DNA of 64,000 nt from Ulva prolifera (GCA_023078555.1 CM041196.1:9504985-9568984), one strand, 5' to 3'. Positions 50,892 through 63,382 are shown, counted from the stretch's first letter. Notes: generated by a model from the letters alone, not told the origin. Translations and numbers: made by a program.

Positions 50892-53800
50892 TCAGAGCCG
50901 GATGTCGGCCACATGCCCGAGGCCGGCAGTCAGGTCCCAGGCTTCATCCTCCTGTTCCCACCAGTAGTTCCCGCGTGCGTCCAGGCTCTGCAGCCGCGGC
51001 AGCGATGCCAGTGCCGGCAGCACCACCCGCAGCCCCGTCAAGCCAAAAGCTGCCTTCAAGCTGATGTGCTCGATGCCCAGCCGCTCGAGGCTGCGGAACT
51101 GCTGCAGCAGGCCGGCCAGCTCCGCCGCATGCTCCGCCCTAACCTCATTGTACCCGATGTCCAGGTCCCGCAGCCCCTGACCCCCCACAGAACTGCGCTC
51201 CCGAGCCGCCAAAGCGGCCACCACCTGGAGCACAGCCTCAGCGCTAGCGTAGCAGTTATGGATGTCTAGGCGCGTGAGCCCTGCCATGCGCGGCAGCACA
51301 CCCACTAGCTCAACAATTCTTCGGCAGTGTTTTGACACCCACCGTTCGTGAGCGATGCTATCCCCATTGGTGATGAGGCCTCTAGTTGGCCAATGGAAAC
51401 ATGGCTCCAGATGCAAAGACTGGAGCGCCGGTGTGTCACCCAGCAGGGCCGCTAAGGCTCCCTGGGACCAGTCAAACATGCCGTGGCCAAGGTGCAGGCC
51501 AGTTAAACGGGTCAGCAGCGCTGCGTTCTTCTCACGCATGCATTGATGGAAGCGCCTCACGAAATCCCGGCTGTCGTCCACTAGTTCTGAATAGCCCGGG
51601 TTGTGGACAAACACCGCCAGATGCTTCAGCGCCGGAAGCCCCGACCCGTCAAAGAGGCTCCGCAGTAGCCCATTGCGGAGCCTGCGGTGTCCCGCGTGCA
51701 TGCGCCGTTTACGGATGCGCTCGCCACCGCGGACCCAGCAGCCCCGTACCCCAACATGCAGATTCTGCAGGCCTGGCAGGTGCCGAATTGCATGGGCAAA
51801 GGCGCGTATGTGCTCCGAGGCGCCTGCAACCTGGCCGTAGCAGCTCCCAGCGTAGCACACGCCGGTGTAATGCAGGGAAGTCAGGCGCGTCAGGCGTGAC
51901 AGCTGCGCGATGGCCCTGGGCCGTGTGCTGCCGAGGGCTGGCGTCAAGTCACAGCAGCCGTCCAGGTGCAACGACTGGAGCTGAGTGAGCATGGCGAGGC
52001 CGTCTATAAGCCGCCTAGGGACAGACATCGACTGCATGTGCGCCATTCGCCGCCGGTGGAAGCTTGCGGAGTGGGGGTCGGAGAGGCTGAGGCACGTGAG
52101 TGCCGGGAGCCGCTGCAGCGCGGCCATGAAGTCACCGACGCTGTGTGTGAGCGGCCCATGGCTCATGTCGACAGCCAAAGACCGCAGCGTACGGAGCTGC
52201 GCCAGCGGCGTGCACCAGCGGGGGGCCTTCTGCGTCCCGTCGACGGCCAGTTGCAGCCGCGTCACGCCCCCCGCCGGCAGTGCTGGCCGCCACTCTGTGC
52301 CGCAGCCGAGTGACGGGTCATTGCCGCACGCATGGGCACCAGGGTGCCCTCGAGACACGGCTACCCGCGCGGCAACTCGCGGCGGAAGCTGGTCTGGATG
52401 GGCTTCGTCTTCGCCGGCTGTCTGTTGAGCACATGCATGCGCACGTCGGAGGCACCCCCCGGCGAGCGGCGCTGCCGCTGCGACGAGCTGCGCCAGCTCA
52501 TCCTCATCAGCGCGCAGGCGGCTCGAGCCCAGGCCCAGGTCTGACTCGGAGCACGAGCCCAGCACCCTGAGGTCGCACGCCTGCCTGTCTGTGGGGTCCA
52601 GGCAGCACGTGAGGACGACGGCGGGGTGGAAGCTGCGCGGCACGAGCGGCAGCAGCCCCCCGACGAAGGGGCCGAGAGGCTCCCTGGGGACTCGCCGGTG
52701 TGGGCTTGTGTGCCATTCGTCGGCCTCTCCAGCTGGAGGGGCCTCGGGGTGGCATGGGTGGGTTCTCTCATACACGCCGTCCAGGATGGCCAGCGCTGAG
52801 GCCTGAGAGGCCGTCTGGAGGATCTGCACCGTGACCGCCGATTGCACAGGGTGAATTTAACCTGATGGAGAGAGCCGGGAGGCTGCTGCGCTTTTCATCA
52901 GCATATACATGAAAAGTCGCTGTGCACAGCTTCCGGAATGGCCATGAAATTTCTGTGATCTGTCCACAGTTTCAGGAATACATAGTTATGACACGCCGCA
53001 ACGTTCCCAGGGGCTCGTGGTGCAGTGGGAAGATCACGGTGTCCGCCGGCCATGTGTGCAGGAGTACATCGAGTCCAACGTTGTTAACCATCACATGTGT
53101 TCACACATGGCATGTCAGTGCCGGCAGAACCGAACACGGTCGAGCGCACAGGCACAACGCACGCGTTTGCATGCAACGCCTGTCGCCTAAGCTTGGGCTT
53201 CGAGTTGCTGTCAGCAGAGGTAGTGCTGGGCGCATGCGCCGGACGATCCACGATGCGGCGGCGGTCGGAGCTTCACGCGGGCCAGCACTCGCGACCACGG
53301 ATGTGCGCGCACCGGTACCTCAGCCGGACGACTGTTGTTCGCAGAACATACCATACCGATAGCTATACCTAATAATCAATACCATTCAGGTCGGTACACA
53401 CGAATAGCAGTGTCGAGTCGCTCTGCAGCAGTAATACAATTAATCAATTACTTATATTTATCTATTAGCAATATTTCAGGGCGGCAGTTCAGAATGCAGA
53501 TGCGAGGATTCGGCAATGTTCCACCATGGCTGCAGCCAGGTACAGCTATAGAATGTGACCGGGCGCGTCGATCCAACACTGGCAAGCAGATCTCGAGGCC
53601 CCCCCGCACCTTTCCAGCGCGGGCGTGCTCTTCTAGAAGATCTTGTGACGGTGTAGATCCTCCAGTGGATAGGTCAGCCAGCAAGGCAGCGAGGGCGTCA
53701 ATCACTTGCGCGCCGGTAATGCCATCTTGAAGGAAGTCAGCACCCTGCACCCGACTTGGCAAGTAGCGCCAGTGCCACGCGCGGCAGGCCATGCATGTTG

Positions 53801-54515
53801 GTGTGGTATCGGCCGCTGCCGACATGCATGCTCACAACTATCCCATGTGCCACCTCATCACACGTCGCTATTGCTGCTAGGTACTGTATACAGTCTTGTA
53901 TACTAGTGTACATCTGAAGCATCAACTGAGATTGACATCAGTCAGAGGACTTGTCCGAATTAATTGAATGCCCTAGTGCGCTGCCTCCGGGAGCAGCTCT
54001 GCCAGCAGTGCCATGCTCAGATTTCATCCCATGGGTGCACTTAACGCTTTAGCTAGCTCCTAGATGGTCATCCACGTGGATCAATGTGAGCATGCATCGA
54101 TGTACAAGCAGCAGCCACGGCCGTGTGCGGCCAGTGCGCTGCATCCAGACTCGGCCCTGACTCTCGGAGTACAACACACCTTGAGCGCGCGTAGGAGCGT
54201 GGCATCGCCTTCTGCCTGGAGCTCTGCGGTGCGGCTTTCACCTCCGTGCAGCTCGTCATGAGATCGTGCGGTGGCGGAGGCGCCCTGCCACTGTGCACAG
54301 GCCGTCCATGCCTGCGCCTCCTCCCACGACAGTGGAAGCGGCAGCAAATCTCCGCCTTCATGGAGCTGATCCAGTAGGTTAACTATCAACGTGCTTCTTC
54401 GCACACAGGAAGCCGGGACGTCAAGAATGCCCTGCTTCGCCACGACTGACGCGGACGAAGCATCACGATCCAGGCGCAGCTGCACGAGAGAGGAACTTGC
54501 GCCATGAGATGCCAT
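50892..54515 (-). CDS. SKP1/BTB-like plus LRR gene, copy 4 (intact-looking)
   Basis: Exon 1 (54515-54180) starts MASHGASSSLVQLRLDRDAS and has ILDVPASCVRRSTLIVNLLD and PLPLSWEEAQAWTACAQW, with a donor AAG/GTGTGT. Exon 2 (53744-about 53620) follows a GTGCAG acceptor and reads GADFLQDGITGAQVIDALAA. Exon 3 (52823-50892) is a single open frame of about 640 codons. It starts ILQTASQASALAILDGVYER, then has LVPRSFHPAVV and CCLDPTDRQACDLRVLG. About 15 irregular LRRs follow (LTRLQLAVDG, LQSLHLDGCCDLTP, LTRLTSLHYTGV, LTRLDIHNCYAS, LRDLDIGYNEVRAEHAAEL, LERLGIEHISL), ending GHVADIRL. The architecture would unite a SKP1-like adaptor fold with an LRR substrate-binding surface. A role in ubiquitin-ligase recruitment is inference only. 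It is transcribed toward copy 3. Confidence 0.75.
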
Positions 54516-56536
54516 AATTTTTTACAGTCTAGTTGTCGGGGCTATCAATGACATAAGCGTAGACCCAGCATCATTGAATGCTGATCTGAAGCCGTATAAA
54601 TCAGCAGCGGGATCTCATACGCGATCTTGAGGCGCTTGGCGCCGTCTCCGGTGAATTGATGCACTCATCGATTTATATACATGCAGTCTCCGCTGCATGT
54701 TGAACAGGAAATGTGAAGGTGCCGGTTGCCTTCGGGACGAGGCGCGAACGAACCTTGGTGCGAACCTGAGTTGTTGGTGGCCACGAGCGTCCTACATTGT
54801 TGGCAGCTGCCCAGCTGGTGCTGCACACACCCCTTCAAGCATCACAGGCCTCAGGCTATGCCTCCTACAGGCTGTGGGCACGCACAGTCTAACTCCTGCG
54901 ATACTGCCGGACATGTGTGTCGCCCGCCCACCAGCTCTGCTTACGAACCGTAGGTGCTACTAGTATCAACAGCCGCATCATGTTTGCAAGTACTTCTGAT
55001 AGGTTGATGCATCTGCATGCACCATGCGCTTGGGCAAAGTGGGTCCGTATGCAGGCCAGACCCGGGATCCATGCATGTGGCACATTCCATCAAGCAGCTG
55101 ACCTGCTACTTGCCGCCAGCATTGACTGGCGCTTTGTCGACGTCAGTAGATAGTTCTACTTTGAGGCTTTGAGCAATGGCTGACGCAGGCCACTGTGGCT
55201 ACGTGTGCTGTGGCTGCTCATGAAGCTTAAGCTCAAGGCACCACAGTGGCTTCTGCGGACGCTGGCTGCAGCATGAATAGCACACTGAAGCAGCTGCCGC
55301 AGCAAGGAGCAGCCGAAACTGTGGCATGCGCACGGCTCTGAGGAGAACACTAGTGAGTACTCAGCATGCGCAGTCCTGTGGCACGACCTACCACTGCATG
55401 GCAGGAGGCAGCGCCTCCTGCCTGTGCCTTCATCGCTGATGACACCGTCCATGCTGTGGACCATGTGCGTCGCCTGCTGCAAATCAAGGCAGATACGTAT
55501 ACCGCGGCACGCAACCTGACACAGGTGTCCAGCTCAACGCTGGTGCACTTCAACTTCGCGTACACAGTCAGCACTGGGTGGATTGTTCAATTAGTGTGAA
55601 CCGTCCTGGACCTATGACCTGCGCATGCAGCTCCCCGGCGGGCACCGCCCGGCGCCTGCGGGACCAAAACCGTGTGGCAACACATCGTATCATGCGGCTG
55701 GGATTCCCCCCTAGTTGGCAGACACCCGCCGATGCCTGGCGTGGCAGCTTCAATTGAAGCTGACCTTGCAAGCTCAGGCAGGCATGCATGTTACACATCA
55801 TCCAGCTGTGGCTGCAGAGGTGCCCCCCCCCCAACGCGCTCCCTTACACGTTACACCGGGTGTGGGGCAGCACCGATTGGTAAGGCCCGCACGGAAGCAT
55901 TCACACTCATGCTGTCACGTCTAGTTCCAGGGATCACCTGGATAAAACAGGCATGTTCCGGGCGAGTCAACGAATGGGATCCGCCGGCACACCCATCTGT
56001 GCCTGCAGCTAACGAATGGGACCCATATGCATGGTCATTGTTGTGGCCACCTTCACCTCCGCAGCCCTGCCTGCCACCTGGCCGTCAGGCACGTAGGTAC
56101 GGCCTAGCCCCACATATCCAAGCTTTTCCAACAACAGCCTGGTGTGGGGGTGGGGAGCAAAACCCCCATCCTTTCACCTCCCACTCCCGCTCGCACCGTC
56201 GTGTCGACCTCGAGCCCGAGCTCATCAATGATGTCAACCATCTCACACATTCCAGGGCGCAAGGAATCGCTGGGATGCGGAGCGCCCCCCACGGCAGTTA
56301 TGATGAGTGTGGCCTACGGCCCTGCTGCCCGTGTGTTACAGCACACGGCTGCCGCGGCACAGCACACGTAAGGCAGGCCGGGGCGAGGGGCCAGGTTGGG
56401 GAGGGTACCTCCTCATGCAGCACCCCCACGCCACGACCAGCAGAAATTCTCCCTGCGGCAACGTTCAAGGCATTGCCGGAGTCCTGGGGGGGGGTTCTGA
56501 GATCGTCCCCCCTCCCCCCGGCCGCCGCTGCTCGCG
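54516..56536. other. Intergenic, no gene recognised
   Basis: Several long frames occur here but lack convincing protein character. A candidate TGTAA polyadenylation word for TFIIB lies at 56336-56340 on the minus strand, about 200 bp after its stop. Confidence 0.4.
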
Positions 56537-59500
56537 TCACACGGCATCGCGGCGTGCGGCGAGCTTCTTATTCGGCACAGGCAGCGCAGCCCACTCCTCC
56601 GCGGTGAGCGGAGGCTTGATGGTCGCGGGGATGAAGCGCTGGAGCTCGCCGTGGAGCTCCGCGAAGGTCGCCTCGATCGTCGACGGCGACACGCCGCACG
56701 CCTCCGCCACCTGCACGCGAGCTCCCGCCACGTTGTGAGACAGAGCCGGCCCAGTACGTGTGTACTCGATGGCAGAGGGCGAGTCCGGGTCGGCTCACGA
56801 CGCGGTGTCAAATCACTGCACTGCATGGCGGCGCATGTACCCGACATTCACACTCTCGGGATAAAAACCCCACGCATTCTTTTGGAAAGGGCTGTGGCGA
56901 AGGCTTTGCGATGCAGGACAGCGTCCGGTGCATCGCAGTATGGCCGGGATGATGTGACGGCGCAAGACTGGGGCAAATGCGCCTTGGAGCGTGGGTGCTG
57001 GTGCCCCGCGGCGGGAGGTGTGCATATGCGACGGCGGCAGGCGCCGCATCATGGCGCAGCACACTATGGACACATGCACGTGCACAGCACAACACACCAG
57101 CCCTGGCGGACACAGCAAGCGAGGCCTGCGCGTGATGCAATGCCACGACAGAGCACAAGAAACACCCAGAAAGCAGCATACACGCTGCAAAACACCGGAA
57201 CGGATGGAATGGAGGCCCTCCGAGGAGGAGGCGGGGTGGGTGAGTCACGGCACCTGTGAGAGCTTGCAGACCTCGATGCCGGGGAGCATCGTGCGGGGCC
57301 CGAGGTGCGTCGCGATGTAGAGTGTGACGGCCGTCAGCGTGATCGGCTGCTTGCCGTGCCACGGCCGGTGCTCCAGCTTCTCATTCAGATCGTCCGGCAG
57401 GATCAGGCGCGAGATCTTCTTCGCGATCTGCACCACCACCGCCGCCCCTGTCATTGGCGTCACTGAGGACGCTGCCATCTGCTCTGCCACCGGCACGGTG
57501 CACGAGCCAGCACGGCAACATGCCCGGGGCAGTGATGGACATGCGCCCCGCCAGGGACACGGCTGCTGGGAGTCCAAATACAGGGGAGATAGAACACAAC
57601 GTGAGCATGAGGGGCATGCATGCGACAACGGTCCTCAGCAGGCGGAGGGGTGCGCGCACCTGGATGCCGCGCTGCGAGAAGCCGAGGTCACTGCCGAAGC
57701 GCGGCACCTGCTGCGCGGGGTGGCCTGCGGCGCGGTCGGTGTCGGGCATCGCGAGCAGCGCGCCGAGGCCGCCCTGCTCCTTTACGAGCGCGTTCACCTT
57801 CTGGAAGTCCGAGACGTCGACGCCGTGCCGCCGCGCCTCCTCCTGCACACCCACCCGCCGCGATGTCACGGTTTGCATCAGGGACGCAGGAGGGTGGCTA
57901 GAGGGGGAGCAGCGCAGATCATCTGGTGGGGATGCGGTGGGGATGTGAGTTTCCACATCAAGGCTGGATCGGGGGCAGAGGGGGTGGCGGGTCTGAGTGA
58001 TTGGATTGTGACACATCGCAGCGGAAGAGTGGCCGAATGGAAGTGAGCACTTGAGGCCACGGATCGCAGAGGTGAGCGCGGCGCACCTGAGTCGATTGCG
58101 GACAAAGTGCTGTGGCAAAGCGGTGTCGGGTGGCGGCACGCTGTTGATCCGCGGCACAGCAGACTGCAGGGCGCTCAAATCGTGTGAGCGCAGCTCACAG
58201 CACGAATGCACCATGCAGTTGCGGCATGCCGCATAGCAACCACATGCACGCATGAATGCGCCTGCTGAAAGCACCGAGTGCGGCAGCGGCACTCACTGCG
58301 CAGCAGCTGTGGCGCGGGCCGGGCGCACCTGCACGCGCTCCTGTAGGGTGCGCTTGAGGTCGCGGTCGGCCTTGCTGATGGCCTTCTTCATGTTGACGGT
58401 CGGGTCGAGGACCTTGTTGATCTCCTTGATCGTGCGCCCGCATCCGCGCTCCTTGCAGGCGCGGAAGACGGCGGCGGCGGACGCGGCGCGCACGTCCGAC
58501 ACCTTCTCCCGCTGCGCCGCGTAGATCGCGTACAGCTCCTGCACACCGCGGAAGCAAAGAAACCGTCACACAAGCTCGGGTCGTCGCACGTGGCGTGGCG
58601 GTAGCTCCTGCGCACCAGCGCTGTGGAACACAACTGCGGGGGGAAGGGGGGGGACGTGAGCTCCTGCCGCAGAAAGACCCGTGTGGCCGTAGGTGATGTG
58701 GTGAGCATCCTTGGAACATGCATGAGAGGTGTATGTAGGAAGGTGTCGGGTGCAGAGTGCAGCGGGAGTGATGACTGCGGATGGAACGTGCTGATGGGGC
58801 CAAGAGGAATAACTGCGGATGGTACGTGCTGATGGGTCCAAGAGGAATGACTGCGGATGGTACGTGCTGATGGGGCCGAGAGGAATGACTGCGGATGGTA
58901 CGTGCTGATGGGGCCAAGAGGAATGACTGCGGATGGAACGTGCTGACGGGGCCGACCAGTGCAGCCGCGGGGCTGTCATGGAGCGTTTTTTACGTTCCTG
59001 GGGCAGGGAAAGTGGGGGGGGTGAAGTACGGACAGATGCAGCGTGGCTAGGGTGATGTGCTGAGAGGTATGCAACACGTCGGACAGACTGTATGCAATGA
59101 TGCATGCATAGCACACATGCATGCAGTCACTCACCGCTGCCAACTGGTGTTGATGCCTGGTTCCTGGCTGTGGAGCCGTGTGCGTGAATGTCACACAGGG
59201 ATGCTGCTGCGGCGCAGCGCACAAGGGTGGCTGGGGCACCGTGCTGCACTGTTTGCAACAGTACAGGTTCTGTTTCCGACGGATTTCCCGGGCACGGGAG
59301 TGAGACATCATGCAGGTCACATGTGGCTAATACGTGCAGCAGTGCCTCATACAGCGGTGCTGACCTGGGTCGCTTTGCAGCATTTCCAGGTCTGCCACCG
59401 AGAAATTAGACCTGAATATTCGGAATTGTTACATATGATCGGGCCAACACTGGTGCTGACACCTAGTGCTTGGAATCCAGTGCAGTTCCAGACAGGCAAC

Positions 59501-61349
59501 AGAGTGGTCTGTTTTCAAGTTGCGCTGAGACTGAGCATTCGTTCACGGAGTACATGCATCATCTTCGCATGCAACGCTGACGGCCAGAGCGAGCAGTTTG
59601 CTGGACTGTCGTTGACCCGTCGACAAACATCGCGTGCGGAACAGGACAGGGGCATGCTGACTGAGAGGCGGCCCTCATTGAATCGTCATGCCATAACTTG
59701 TGCCAGATGGAGTGACTTCTGATTGTTATACAGGCCATCACCGCTGTCATGCGATTGCGTGTAGACCGGGACCCCAGATAAGCCCGGGCAGTGACCTACA
59801 TTTCGAGGGTGCATCACACGCAGATGCGCTGATGCAAGCTCTGCAGTCGAGAGCCTGATCTGATTTTTGGAGGGGAGTGTGTGTGAAGACCATCAGTGGC
59901 ATGCTGGGATGGAACAACGAGCTATGGTTGCGACGGCCCTGGAGACGTTCACAGACACTGGCAAGCTGCTTTGTTGCTGTTTTGCTACAAGCTGAATGTG
60001 CTGCTGCAAGGTACAGGCTGACGTGCTGTGCTACCGAAAGACTCCTGGCTGGCTGGCATCGATTCCAGCATACACACCACAGAGGTCACCACAAGGACAC
60101 ATGTGACGCCTGGGACCAGAGTGCAGCACTGTGGGAAGCACTGGGAGGACGTCACAAAGAAGCCATCTAGAGTCGTGTCAGCGCTGTACATGCACCGCTT
60201 CTGGGAGCCATTGTCTACCTGTCACAGTCTGATGGGCGTGTGAACTGCCAACTGCGGCAATGCTGCACAGCCTCTGCCAGCAAGTCTTAGACATGTCTTA
60301 GACATGGTTCAACACCTCTTTGGGATGGCATTACACTGTAAATTGCAGGGGCATGTGATGATGTGATGCAGGGCACAGGAGGGATACCTGGGCGGCCTCT
60401 CGGACATCCTGGTCCAGATCTAGCTTGGTGACAGTGTCAGCTATGATCTTGAAAGCGGCCCTGAAGCGCTCCTCTGATTGACCGTTGGCACCAGCTACCC
60501 GCGGCCTTCGAGAGAAGCCCTGCTGGGCTGCCATAGACGTGCCCAGAGGTCCCGCAGCAACACGTGTGGGGTCTCCTGAACTGCTGATGCATGCTCAGGC
60601 AAGAGAAGGGCATGCAGAGGAGAGAAGACGCTACATATGGGGACTACATAGCTTGTCGTTGCGAGACACCTGCCTGAGTTCGGATCACACTGTTCATATT
60701 GATGAATGAAACAGCCGCAAGCAGGTGAACAGAAACGGCGTATGACAGACACGGCGTAAATCAGGACGCAGCTCTGCACCAATACAGCGAGACGTCACAC
60801 AATGTGCGGGTTTGTGCGATTCTGCTTGCTGCCAAGCGCAGCTTCGCGAAGCGAAACCGAACAGCAGATGCTAATCCAAAGCCACTACGGGCGAACGGCT
60901 AGAGCGGGAAAACTGTCAGATGTGCAGATTGCAAGCAATAGAGCAGTAAATCCGATGAAAACTAAAGGATGGCCGTCAAAAGTTGAAATGCTGCTTCATC
61001 GTGTGTTCTACGCGGCACCGGTCGCATGGATCGAGAGCCACATGGCAGACAGCATCTGAAAAGCGACTGGCACTGTTTCGAGATGGTAGGCTGCTCGCGA
61101 AGTAGTGGTGTTGTCGTGGAGCCTCGTGGCCCGCCCGCACGATGTGAGCGCACACTCACCTGTAGGCTTGTCGCTCTCGGAGAAATTTCGATATTCCGTG
61201 CTGGCAGAGATCATGCTAGCCTCTAAAATGACCCCACAGTCGTCACAAACCATGTGACCCTGCTTCGTGTCCGTGACCACATTGTCCGAACCGCACGACA
61301 CGCACTCTGGCGTCTCAAACTCTCTTCGCCGCTTCTTGAATGCACTCAT
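56537..61349 (-). CDS. TFIIB: Transcription initiation factor IIB
   Basis: A six-exon gene of roughly 390-400 codons. Exon 1 (61349-about 61163) encodes the zinc ribbon, Cys16, Cys19, Cys35 and Cys38 (PECVSCGSDNVV, HMVCDDCGVILEA), and the B-reader region (STEYRNFSESDKPTG). Exon 2 (from about 60580-60600 to 60388) has SGDPTRVAAGPLG and the start of the first cyclin repeat (FRAAFKIIADTVTKLDLD). Exon 3 (58538-58329) continues ELYAIYAAQREKVSDVRAAS and CKERGCGRTIKEINKVL. Exon 4 (about 57846-57659) contains EEARRHGVDVSDFQKVNALV and VPRFGSDLGFSQRGIQ. Exon 5 (about 57489-57254) gives the second cyclin repeat (AAVVVQIAKKISRLIL, PITLTAVTLYIATHLG), and exon 6 (56710-56537) ends it (EACGVSPSTIEATFAELHGE) and stops after KKLAARRDAV. 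Introns have GT-AG ends. The protein bridges TBP-bound promoters and RNA polymerase II. The exon 1/2 joint phase is unresolved. Confidence 0.9.
58773..58962. repeat. 38-bp tandem repeat, 5 copies, in a TFIIB intron
   Basis: GACTGCGGATGG recurs at 58773, 58811, 58849, 58887 and 58925, each followed by (A/T)ACGTGCTGATGGGGCC. It is a minisatellite between TFIIB exons 2 and 3. Confidence 0.95.
59366..59455. repeat. Dispersed repeat of about 100 bp, copy 3
   Basis: It lies in the same TFIIB intron. It contains GGTCGCTTTGCAGCATTTCC, TGAATATTCGGAATTGTTAC and CCAACACTGGTG. CAGGTCT and AGACCTG inside it can pair as a 7-bp hairpin. Confidence 0.85.
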
Positions 61350-61960
61350 TTGACCGGATCTGTTATATACGGTGATACGTGCACGGGCACTGGTATCGCG
61401 TCAGCGGCCTGAACAGCCGGGATGGAGCAAGCTGCTGCAGCTCACGTACCAAGCAGGTGAGGGCGAAGAGCTGAAGCACACGACACAACTGTGTGAGCTC
61501 ATCAGCTTTCCAATCTCATATCGATTCGGTCGCTGCCGACTAAAAGAACTAGCCTGCTACAGAACACTGCTAACGCAGAGGTCATGTTCGAGCGTGCATG
61601 TGTGGTGATGAACCTGGGGAAGCATCGTGAAGCTTCTGGAACTAATGCGGAGCTCATTACCTCGTGGCGTGGGATTCTCGCCATGTGGAGAAACTCAATA
61701 CGACTCGACGTGTGATGTGCTGCAGATCTCAACCAGTAATTGTTGTGCAAAGGCAGGTGTACGTATTCGCGGAGGCTCATGCAATTCACATCTGGCCTGC
61801 CACGTGGTGTGATGAGCTTGATCTGCCCATTACATAAATGGGATCGGGATACATAGATGAGATCGACCCACTGGTGCTAGCAGGGCAAGCGGACATTGTG
61901 ACCATCAATACGTTTATTCCCGTGACGATTGTCACGTGCACACGCACACACAGAAGTGTG
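61350..61960. other. TFIIB upstream region, no other gene seen
   Basis: It contains the presumed TFIIB promoter on the minus strand. No TATA box or other element is claimed. Confidence 0.35.
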
Positions 61961-61984
61961 CTGGCAACACCGATCGAGGCCCGG

Positions 61985-62008
61985 GGCGCAAGAGCCGGCT
62001 CTTGCGCC
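61985..62008. repeat. Perfect 24-bp palindrome
   Basis: GGCGCAAGAGCC followed directly by its complement GGCTCTTGCGCC. It lies just outside the larger foldback region. Confidence 0.95.
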
Positions 62009-62095
62009 TGGCTGTTTCGCGGGGTGTGGGTGGGGGTGGGCGTGTGGGTGTGCTTGTGGGCATGGGGTGGACGGCTTGTGTGCGGTTGTGTGGGT

Positions 62096-62525
62096 GTGCG
62101 TTACAAGGACAAAGCAAGCAAGGCAGGTAGCACTGCAAGAAAGAACCAGGGGAACCGCACACAACGCAGCAAGCCACACGAAGCTCACACCAAAACACCC
62201 ACGCAACGGCAGCACACAGCCACACAGCCACACAGCCACACACACACCCACGCCCACACGCCCAACCCCACCCGAACTCCGCCCACCAGCCAGGCGCACG
62301 AGCCCCGGAAGCACAAGCAGCCAAGGCCGCCCAGCAAACAAACAGCGAGACCGCAACAACAACCCCCAGCCCGGGGAGGCCCCCGCCTCCCCCAGCACTT
62401 GTGTGGGTGTGTGGCTGTGGCCGGCGCGGGTGCTGCGTGTGGCTCGTTGTATGGTGTGAGTTCCTCTGGTTGTTGCTCGCGGTGCTACCTGCCTTGCTTG
62501 CTTTGTCCTTGTAACACACACAGAA
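62096..62525. repeat. Foldback (long inverted repeat) region
   Basis: TTACAAGGACAAAGCAAGCA and the following GGCAGGTAGCAC (62101-62138) are matched in inverted orientation at about 62481-62518, nearly perfectly over about 40 bp. Pairing continues, more diverged, for roughly 100 bp further inward. The centre is rich in CACACCCA repeats. No gene is encoded. It may be a foldback-type or MITE-like element. Confidence 0.75.
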
Positions 62526-63382
62526 AGGGCTCTGATGAACTTTGCATGGATTCACAAATGCTTCAGCATGCACATCTGGGTGACAGGAACCATCAGCGAA
62601 GTTACATAGGCTGCCATCGCCACACCAGTGCTTCTCTCGATACTCGCTATCATCATGCAGCGGCATGGTTTGCACCATCTAGTCAATCCTCCCAGCCCAC
62701 AAAGAAGCTCTGCCTCCGACCCTTGGCACCCATGCCGGAGCAGATCAGGCCGGAATAGCTAGTTTAGAAATGACAGGTCAACAGCAGATCCTGATTATAG
62801 GGCGTGCAGCCCCTAACAATCATAAGCGCTACCATGTTCCACCACCGCCGGCACATAATCGCAGATACAGTCTGTATACAGACGATATATGCCTGCTTCT
62901 GCTCGCATGCATGGCGGTTGCTGCTGTGATTCAGGCTGCGACGCCGGGCCAGGCGCAGCAGCCGCAGCCGTCATGTATCAGGTCAGGCACAGGCTGCTAA
63001 CCGAGGCGGCTTCTCAGGTGCCTCTGCACCACGCCATCGAATGACAGCGCAAACGCATCAAACCCGCCGTGCAAACCCCTCAACGTCCTCTAGTTGCGAC
63101 CTAAATCCTAGATCCTGCCACCCTCTACACCCCCTCGCATATCTGCCGCAATATATTCCCAGACACCCACATGTCCGGCAGAAGCCCCAGGTTCAGCAGT
63201 GCGCTGCGACGCACACACGTGCCCTGCCGCATCACACATGTGGTGCAAATTACTCCCTCGGCATCTGGCATCAGGCACTACGACCTTAGCACAGCACACG
63301 TCGTAGTAGATTTAGCTGCAGCTGTAGATCTATATATATCTGTAGCTGCAACAAATGACTGCACTGTCCGCTGGCGCACGCA
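62526..63382. other. Intergenic, no gene recognised
   Basis: Downstream of the LCB2 stop on the minus strand. It includes a short AT-rich palindromic patch (GTAGATCTATATATATCTGT, about 63324). Nothing else supported. Confidence 0.4.

Noticed and set aside
53010-53085. tRNA gene or tRNA-derived SINE (TGGTGCAGTGG A-box-like and CATCGAGTCC B-box-like words)
   Set aside because: No cloverleaf with paired acceptor and anticodon stems could be drawn, and the B box lacks the GGTTCGA core.
55430-55570. Fragment of the CACTA second gene (KADTYTAARNLTQ resembles KEGTAYTAARNIAA)
   Set aside because: The match is only about a dozen residues and no other block of that gene lies nearby.
61838-62758. Plus-strand frame of 306 codons
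   Set aside because: It runs across the foldback and CACACC-rich repeats, and its composition is low-complexity and transposon-like rather than protein-like.
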